Assembly (NCBI GenBank): GCA_020200135.1
Contig: JAIVJI010000003.1
Coordinates: 1 to 64,000 of the forward strand
DNA length: 64,000 nt
Direction of reading: 5' to 3'
Source of the DNA: Acidobacteriota bacterium
GTDB taxonomy: Bacteria > Acidobacteriota > Blastocatellia > Pyrinomonadales > Pyrinomonadaceae
The translations under genes and the position numbers were made by a program. Under the pieces are notes generated by a model. That model was not told the DNA's origin and did no database searches. It worked only from the letters and a program-made list of their open reading frames with translations. Positions 58,156-64,000 of the stretch are shown one piece after another. The stretch's first letter is position 1. Every line of letters starts with the position of its first letter.

Positions 58156-59817
58156 ATGGACATCCGCATCATCGACCTCATCAGGCGGTTCGACAACGGA
58201 GAAATCCGCCTCCCCCTCATGCAGCGCGAGTACGTCTGGAGGCCGGCGAAGGTCGTCAAGCTGCTGGACTCACTCTACAAGCGCTGGCCCGTCGGCTGCT
58301 TTTACGTCTGGCACACGCGGCACGACCGACCGGCGAAGGAGCGCCGGGACGGCCGGCAGGTCGCGGTGCGGTCGATGGACAACTTCTACGGCTTCCTGCT
58401 CGACGGGCAGCAGCGCCTGACCAGCCTGTCGCGCGCCATCGCCGGGCCGGCCGAGGGGCACAACTCCACACGCGCCTTCTTCGACGTGGAGAACCAACAA
58501 TTCTTCCTGGGCCATATGAGGGAGACGATTCGGAGGCGAGTCGAGTCGGATGACCCGGCGCTCGTGCCCCTTTCCGAGCTGATCCTGCCCGAGGGCGCGG
58601 ACGAAGTGCGCCACCACGAAAACATCGACGCGATGGTCGAGCGCCTTTTGGAGCGGCGGCCCCAGGGCCGCGGCGGTGGGAGGGGCGCGGAATACCGCGT
58701 CCGGCTCAACCGCGTGGCGACCATGCTCCACGTGCAGGCGCTGTGCGAGGAGTTCAAGGACGAGCACGAGGAGAACGCCATCGAGCTGTTCGCGCGGCTG
58801 AACAAGGGCGGGACCTCGCTCTCGGCCGGCGACGTGGAGGCGGCGCGGCTCTCGCAAGAGGCGACCCAGCACATCGTCGGCCCGATGAGGGACTTCGTCC
58901 ACGAGCCGGCGCAGCAAGCCCTCGGGCTGAACTTCGTCTTCGTCACGCGCGCTCTGGTCACGCTCCACCGCGGCAATTCGAGCTTCGCCAGCCTCCCGAA
59001 GAGTTGGGCGTCGAACCCGAAAGACCTGATGGATGCGTGGCTCAAGACCGAGCGCGGGCTGCGCTACGCCTGTGGCCTCGTGCGCGAGGAGATGGGCTGG
59101 GCGAACAGGCGCTGGCTCCCGTCGGTGAACGCTTTGATCCCGGTCGCCTACCTCTTCAAGGACGGGCGGGGCGAGCCGACGCGCGCCGAGAGGGAGCAGT
59201 TGACGCGTCTCCTCCTGCTCACGGGCTTCCGCGGCTACTTCCGCGGCGCGGTCGAGTCGGCCATCAACACCCTCATCAACCCGCTGCGCGACGGCGCGCC
59301 CCGCGGCCGGAACCGCGCCGCGCTGATGGTGGCCAAGATTCCGCAAAACCGCCTCTACAGGATCAAGCCGGAGGACGTGAAGGGTGCCTCGGGCATGTAC
59401 TCGCCGCTGATGCAGACCTACCTCGCCTACCTCGTCGCGCGGGGGGCGCGGAGCTGGCCGAGCTGCCGCCCCGTCGCCGAGATCGCCGGCCGGAGCGTCG
59501 CCGGCGACATGCTGGCCGTGCACCACATCTTTCCGAAGAAGTTCATGCAGCAGTTCGACCTCCCCGTCGAGAAGACGAACACGGCGGCGAACTACGCGAT
59601 CCTGTCGCAGGCCGACAACGCTGAGCTGGGTGACCGCGACCCCTCCGTCGTCTTCAGGCGGCTGACGCCGGAGCAGCGCGAGGCCGCATCGGAACAGCTG
59701 TTCCTCCGGACGTGGGATGAGCTGCTGAGCTACGAGGCGTTCGACGAGTTCGTCGAGCGCCGCGCTAAGGAGCTGGCCGAGCGATTGAACGAATTCCTCG
59801 GCCTCGGGCGGAGGTAG
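58156..59817 (+). CDS. DUF262 domain protein with C-terminal HNH-like motif
   Basis: IRLPLMQREYVWRPAKVVKLLDSLYKRWPVGCFYVW; FLLDGQQRLTSLSRAI; ELFARLNKGGTSLSAGDVEAARLS; C-terminal AVHHIFPKKFMQQFD...NTAANYAILSQADNAELGDRDP. Confidence 0.88.
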   Translation: MDIRIIDLIRRFDNGEIRLPLMQREYVWRPAKVVKLLDSLYKRWPVGCFYVWHTRHDRPAKERRDGRQVAVRSMDNFYGFLLDGQQRLTSLSRAIAGPAEGHNSTRAFFDVENQQFFLGHMRETIRRRVESDDPALVPLSELILPEGADEVRHHENIDAMVERLLERRPQGRGGGRGAEYRVRLNRVATMLHVQALCEEFKDEHEENAIELFARLNKGGTSLSAGDVEAARLSQEATQHIVGPMRDFVHEPAQQALGLNFVFVTRALVTLHRGNSSFASLPKSWASNPKDLMDAWLKTERGLRYACGLVREEMGWANRRWLPSVNALIPVAYLFKDGRGEPTRAEREQLTRLLLLTGFRGYFRGAVESAINTLINPLRDGAPRGRNRAALMVAKIPQNRLYRIKPEDVKGASGMYSPLMQTYLAYLVARGARSWPSCRPVAEIAGRSVAGDMLAVHHIFPKKFMQQFDLPVEKTNTAANYAILSQADNAELGDRDPSVVFRRLTPEQREAASEQLFLRTWDELLSYEAFDEFVERRAKELAERLNEFLGLGRR

Positions 59818-59917
59818 GCGCGGCGAAAAACTTCCGCGTTCCGGTGGAGAAATCTGGCCTACCCGCTGGCCTCGGCGGGCATCAAACACATTTCGCGCCG
59901 GCCGCGGGCGCCGCGCG

Positions 59918-59946
59918 TTGACACGCGGAGATAAATCACTTATCTG
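59918..59946 (+). promoter_or_regulatory. Sigma-70-type promoter with overlapping palindrome
   Basis: TTGACA (59918-59923), 17-nt spacer, TATCTG (59941-59946); AGATAA-ATCAC-TTATCT palindrome (59929-59945) covers spacer and -10. Confidence 0.6.
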
Positions 59947-59990
59947 TTAGACTTATTCTTCCCCGGCGGGTGGGGTCGAGAAGGACTTAA

Positions 59991-61154
59991 ATGGATTATA
60001 CGACGAGAGAACTTTTAAAGAGGTACGCGAAGCTGGCCGTCGGCCAGCCGTTCGCGCCGATACTGCTGAACATTCTGGTGACGAGCGTGTGCGACATGCG
60101 ATGCACGCACTGCTTCTTCACGGACGAGCTGGACGACCGGCCCCGCAAGAAGCTGCAGATGAAGACGCACGAGATCGAGAACATCGCCAAAACGCTCGGC
60201 GGGAACCTCGGCGTGCTCATCCTCGCCGGCGGCGAGCCGTTCACGCGCAAAGACCTCCCCGAGATAGTCCGCGCCTTCTACGAGCACAACCAGCTCGAAT
60301 CGGTCTACCTGATGTCGAACGGGCAGATTCAAAAGCGCATCATCCCGGACGTCAGTCGCATCCTCGAAGAGTGCCCGAACCTGAACGTCACGGTCGCGCT
60401 CGGGCTGGACGGGCTCAAGGAGCAGCACGAGAAGATTCGGCAGAAGCCCGGCTCGTGGGACATCGCCGTCGACACGGCGCGCAAGCTCCAGGACATCAAG
60501 CGCGAGCGCCCGCGTCTGGACATCCAGACCTGCACCTGCTTCATGAACTCGAACCAGGACACCATCTTCGAGTGGTACGACTTCCTTAAATACGAGCTGA
60601 AGCCCGACAAGGTCAACTTCAACTACATCCGACCGCCGTCGGCCGACCCCGTCGAGCTCGACATCGACCACGAGCGTTACGCCAAGCTGGCGCGGATGAT
60701 CGACGACGACTCGCGCCACGCCGCGCTCAAGAACTCTTACGGCGGCGAGGCCGGCTTCTTCAAGGCCGCCATCGACATCTACATGCACGGCCTCATCGAC
60801 CGCGCGCAGCGCGAGCAGAAGGCGCAGATGACCTGCTACGCGGGCACGGCCGGCGCCGTCATCTACGACGAGGGCACGGTCTCGTCCTGCGAGAACAAGT
60901 CGGCGGTGGGGAACCTGCGCGACCACGACTGGAACTTCCAGTCGCTCTGGCGCTCGGGGGCGATGAAGGCGCGGCGCAAGGAGGCGGCCGGCGGCTGCTT
61001 CTGCACGCACGAGTCGAACAGCTACTACCCGAGCCTGCCCTTCAACCCGAAGCACCTGATTCAGATCAAGCGCCTGGAGCGCGAGATGAAGAAGGCGAGC
61101 CGGGAGCTGGCGCGCAAGGAAGAGCAGGCCGGCGGCCTGGCGGTGAAGGCTTGA
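59991..61154 (+). CDS. Radical SAM protein with C-terminal Cys-rich (SPASM/Twitch-like) region
   Basis: LVTSVCDMRCTHCFFTDEL (CxxxCxxC), LILAGGEPFTRKDLPEIVRAF; later CYAGTAGAVIYDEGTVSSCENKSAVGNLRDHDWNFQSLW...GGCFCTHES. Confidence 0.92.
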   Translation: MDYTTRELLKRYAKLAVGQPFAPILLNILVTSVCDMRCTHCFFTDELDDRPRKKLQMKTHEIENIAKTLGGNLGVLILAGGEPFTRKDLPEIVRAFYEHNQLESVYLMSNGQIQKRIIPDVSRILEECPNLNVTVALGLDGLKEQHEKIRQKPGSWDIAVDTARKLQDIKRERPRLDIQTCTCFMNSNQDTIFEWYDFLKYELKPDKVNFNYIRPPSADPVELDIDHERYAKLARMIDDDSRHAALKNSYGGEAGFFKAAIDIYMHGLIDRAQREQKAQMTCYAGTAGAVIYDEGTVSSCENKSAVGNLRDHDWNFQSLWRSGAMKARRKEAAGGCFCTHESNSYYPSLPFNPKHLIQIKRLEREMKKASRELARKEEQAGGLAVKA

Positions 61155-61194
61155 GGGTGCGCGGGGCGGCCTCCCTGAAATGAGTCTAACGAAA

Positions 61195-62106
61195 ATGCAG
61201 ACGCGAGCGGCGCGTGCGGCCCTGACGTGGTCGCTCGCGCTGCTCGCGTTCGCGTGTACCTGCGCCCGGCCGGCGGCGGCCCGGCAGGTCGGCCCCGCGC
61301 CGGACAAGACGGCCTCCGTCAAAAGTCTCCTTGAGGCGTCAGCCGCGCGGCTGCGCTCGGCGGAAGTCTTTGAAGAGCTGCTCGGGCGTTATCAGAAGAA
61401 CTGGCCCGATGCGGTAATCGAGGGTTACAGGTCGAAGCGCCTCTTCGAGGGACTGACCCCCGGCGAGACCGCGCAGATGGAGGCGCTCATCCGCGAGTTC
61501 AGCGACCGGATGTTCAAAGGCATCAAGACGCGCGTGGTCGGCGAACTGCTCACCGAGGAGAGCTTCGTCAGCCTGTGCGCGCCCGTCTTTGAAAAATACC
61601 TCGACGCGGGGGAGATGTCTCGGCTCGCGGTCTTCGCCCGGACGCCTGCGGGGCGGAAGCTGATCGACCTCACTTTCAAAAACCTGCGCGAGGCCGTGGT
61701 CGCCGCGCTAGACGAGAGAGAGTTTTTTAAGGTCTCGCCCTCGCCCGAGGAGGACGAGGCCAAGCTCGACCGCCTGCAGGCGGAGATGCGCGGGGGCGGG
61801 GTCTTCGCCGAAGTGCAGCGCACACTGCTGAAGCGCGCGCCGGGCGTCGCGGCCGAGTTCACGCCGGAAGAGCAGCGTGAGCTGGTCGCCTTCTCGCAGA
61901 CGCCGCTCGGGTCGAAAGTCTCCGGCGTGTGGCTGCCCCTGAGCGCCGAGTTGCTCCAACGCAACGCCGCGCTCTTCGCGCCGCGCGCGGGCGAAATCGC
62001 GGGCCAGGTGATGGAAGAACAGATGGAGTTTTTCAAGGAGCGGACGGCGGAAATTTTAAAGAACGCCGGGCCGCGGAGGCGCGCGAAGCGGCCGGCGCGT
62101 AACTGA
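61195..62106 (+). CDS. Secreted DUF2059-like protein with two similar segments
   Basis: Signal-like start; LTEESFVSLCAPVFEKYLDAGEMSRLAVFARTPAGRKLI and FTPEEQRELVAFSQTPLGSKV. ORF begins at 61180; start codon uncertain (MSLTKM or MQTRAA). Confidence 0.6.
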   Translation: MQTRAARAALTWSLALLAFACTCARPAAARQVGPAPDKTASVKSLLEASAARLRSAEVFEELLGRYQKNWPDAVIEGYRSKRLFEGLTPGETAQMEALIREFSDRMFKGIKTRVVGELLTEESFVSLCAPVFEKYLDAGEMSRLAVFARTPAGRKLIDLTFKNLREAVVAALDEREFFKVSPSPEEDEAKLDRLQAEMRGGGVFAEVQRTLLKRAPGVAAEFTPEEQRELVAFSQTPLGSKVSGVWLPLSAELLQRNAALFAPRAGEIAGQVMEEQMEFFKERTAEILKNAGPRRRAKRPARN

Positions 62107-62139
62107 CAGGCGGCGCCCCGCGCCCGAGACTTCGAGACG

Positions 62140-63342
62140 ATGCCCATACCGAGAGTCCCGAAAATTCTTATCATCTCGTCCGACACGGGCGGGGGGCACA
62201 AGTCCGCCGCGGCGGCCATCGTCGCCGGGGTGCAGAAGTTCGTCGTCGGCGACTCGTACGCGGTGCGCGTCGTGCGCGCCGTCGAGGAGTCGCACCACCT
62301 CTCGGCGAAGCTCGTCGGGTTCTACAACTGGGTGCTGCGCAACCGGCAGCACTGGATGAAGTACCTCTACTGGTTCGTCAACCGCTTCCGCCCCGAGACG
62401 CGCGAGTTCTTTCACCGCCGCAGCATCGGGTTCGTCCGCGACCTCTTCGAGCGCTGGTGCCCGCACGTCGTCGTCAGCGTCCACCCGCTCACGCAGCACA
62501 TCTTCGGCCGCGTGCTCAAGGAGCTGGGGCTCGCCGGCAAGGTGCCGCTCGTCACGGTCGTCACAGACCCCTGCTACGGCTTCTGGAAGGGCTGGGCCTG
62601 CGACGACGTGACGCTCTACCTCGTCGCGAGCGAGGAGGCCAAGCGGCAGCTCGTCGATTACGGCGTCCGCCCCGAGCGCATTAAGGTCTCCGGGATGCCC
62701 GTCCACCCGAAGTTCGAGCTGCCGGACGAGCGCTCGGCGCAGGCCGCGCGGCGCGAGCTGGGGCTCGACCCGCAGAAGTTCACCGTCTTCGTCAACGCCG
62801 GCTGGGTCGGCGGCGGCAACATCCCGCAGATTTTCAGCGAGTTAGTGCGCGGCGAGCTGGACGTACAGGCCATCTTCCTCGCCGGCCGCAACGAAGAGCT
62901 GCGCACCGAGGCCGAGTCGCTCGCCGCCTCGGCGAAGTTCCCCGTCAAGGTCATCGGCTACTCGGAAGAGGTCGAGCGGCTCATGCAGGCTGCGAACGTG
63001 ATGGTCTCCAAGCTCGGCGGGCTGACGACCTTCGAGGCGCTCGCCTGCCGCGTCCCCATCATCGCCGACGCGACCACGCCGCCCATGCCGCAGGAGTCCG
63101 GCGCGGCGACGATGCTCGTCAGGCGCGGCGCCGGCGTCCTCCTCAAACGCGCGAGTGACATCGTGCCCGAGGTGCGTCGGATGGTCGAGGACTCGCGCTA
63201 CTACGCGGGACTGCGCGCCGCGACCGCCGGGGTCGCCTTCCCGGACGCGACCCGCCGCATCGTCGAAGAGATAACCGCGCTGCTGCCCGCGTCCCTCATG
63301 CAGGAGGAGGAGCCGGCCGCGCTCGAACCACACTCCGCCTGA
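62140..63342 (+). CDS. Glycosyltransferase of the MGDG synthase/GT28 type
   Basis: KILIISSDTGGGHKSAAAAIVAGVQK...VVVSVHPLTQHIFGRVLKELG...TVVTDPCYGFWKGWACDDVTLYLVASEEAKRQLVDYGVRPERIKVSGMPVHPKF...MVSKLGGLTTFEALACRVPII. Confidence 0.9.
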   Translation: MPIPRVPKILIISSDTGGGHKSAAAAIVAGVQKFVVGDSYAVRVVRAVEESHHLSAKLVGFYNWVLRNRQHWMKYLYWFVNRFRPETREFFHRRSIGFVRDLFERWCPHVVVSVHPLTQHIFGRVLKELGLAGKVPLVTVVTDPCYGFWKGWACDDVTLYLVASEEAKRQLVDYGVRPERIKVSGMPVHPKFELPDERSAQAARRELGLDPQKFTVFVNAGWVGGGNIPQIFSELVRGELDVQAIFLAGRNEELRTEAESLAASAKFPVKVIGYSEEVERLMQAANVMVSKLGGLTTFEALACRVPIIADATTPPMPQESGAATMLVRRGAGVLLKRASDIVPEVRRMVEDSRYYAGLRAATAGVAFPDATRRIVEEITALLPASLMQEEEPAALEPHSA

Positions 63343-63482
63343 AACCCGCCAAGGCACCCGCCCGACCCCACCCGAAGTTGACGCGCCCTCCGCGTTTAAG
63401 CTTTAATCGAAACCGCTTTAGTCATCAACAAAACACGCGCGAGAGAGACCGCCGCGTTCGTGTCGAACGGGAGACCTTGACC

Positions 63483-64000
63483 TTGAGCCTTCTTCTGGAA
63501 GGGAAGCGTGCGTTCGTGACTGGCGGGACGCGGGGCCTCGGCGCCGCCCTCTGCGAGGTCTTCGCGCGCGAGGGCGCCGACGTCGCCTTTAACTACCACA
63601 CGCGCGAAGACCTCGCGGAGGAGACGAAAGCCAAGATCGAGGCGCACGGCCGCCGCGCGCACGCCTATAAAATCTCCGTCACCGACCGCCACGCCCTGAA
63701 GCACATGACGAGGGAGCTCGTGCAGGAGTGGGGGGGCCTCGACGTACTCGTCAACAACGCCGCCATCAACCGCGGCGACAATTTCGCCACCACGACCGAC
63801 CGCGCGTGGGACCTGGTCATCGACACGAACGTCAACAGCCTCTTCGCCGTCACCAAGCCCATCTACAAGCAGATGATCCGGCAGCGCAAGGGCTCGATTC
63901 TCAACATCACCTCCATCGGCGCCATCCGCGCACTCCCCACGGCCGTCCACTACGCCACCTCGAAGGCCGCCGTCATCGGCTTCACCAAGTGTCTATCGCG
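63483..64000 (+). CDS. SDR family oxidoreductase (FabG-like), 3' end outside window
   Basis: TTG-start frame LSLLLEGKRAFVTGGTRGLGAALCEVFAREGADVAFNYHTREDL...LDVLVNNAAINRGDNFATTTDRAWDLVIDTNVNSLFAVTKP...HYATSKAAVIGFTKCLS; not in supplied ORF track. Confidence 0.9.
   Translation, partial: MSLLLEGKRAFVTGGTRGLGAALCEVFAREGADVAFNYHTREDLAEETKAKIEAHGRRAHAYKISVTDRHALKHMTRELVQEWGGLDVLVNNAAINRGDNFATTTDRAWDLVIDTNVNSLFAVTKPIYKQMIRQRKGSILNITSIGAIRALPTAVHYATSKAAVIGFTKCLS

Overview
This is a high-GC bacterial chromosomal window with about 40 supported genes on both strands. Gene content (VWFA-related domain proteins, SBBP propeller proteins, DUF3536 GH57, NtrYX) suggests Acidobacteriota, possibly Blastocatellia; that placement is inference only. 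Blocks in order: a CheB/CheR/PAS/HisKA_3 hybrid kinase running off the left edge (absent from the ORF track) and other signalling genes; plsY-gpsA-smpB-pepA; a DnaJ-domain membrane protein; a stand-alone Clp-type AAA+ ATPase; inositol-1-phosphate synthase; a 2.2-kaa SBBP/BNR/DUF11/Calx-beta/DUF4214 secreted protein; glgB and a GH57 enzyme; an LPS-heptose cluster (waaF-gmhB-hldE1-hldE2-GT9); a PBP1; iscS/iscU-like genes; citrate synthase; NtrY/NtrX; a DUF262 protein; a radical SAM/DUF2059-like/GT28/SDR run. I see no rRNA, tRNA, CRISPR array, prophage or transposase. Main findings: (1) the 15.74-16.16 kb intergenic region has a strong sigma-54 promoter match (TTGGCATATGTGTTGCA) with palindromes about 90-130 nt upstream and a foldable RNA right after the predicted start, plus a perfect 21-bp inverted repeat; (2) a family of intergenic palindromes with arms built of tandem 7-mers, placed at stop codons and in two genes encoding the C-terminal VNREP residues; (3) three genes (release-factor-like, glgB, M1 peptidase) that appear to have lost an internal segment near the 3' end with a frameshift; (4) a 7-repeat BNR block inserted between SBBP blades 3 and 4; (5) a structured leader with competing helices upstream of that gene. 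All calls are from reading the sequence; no database search was run.
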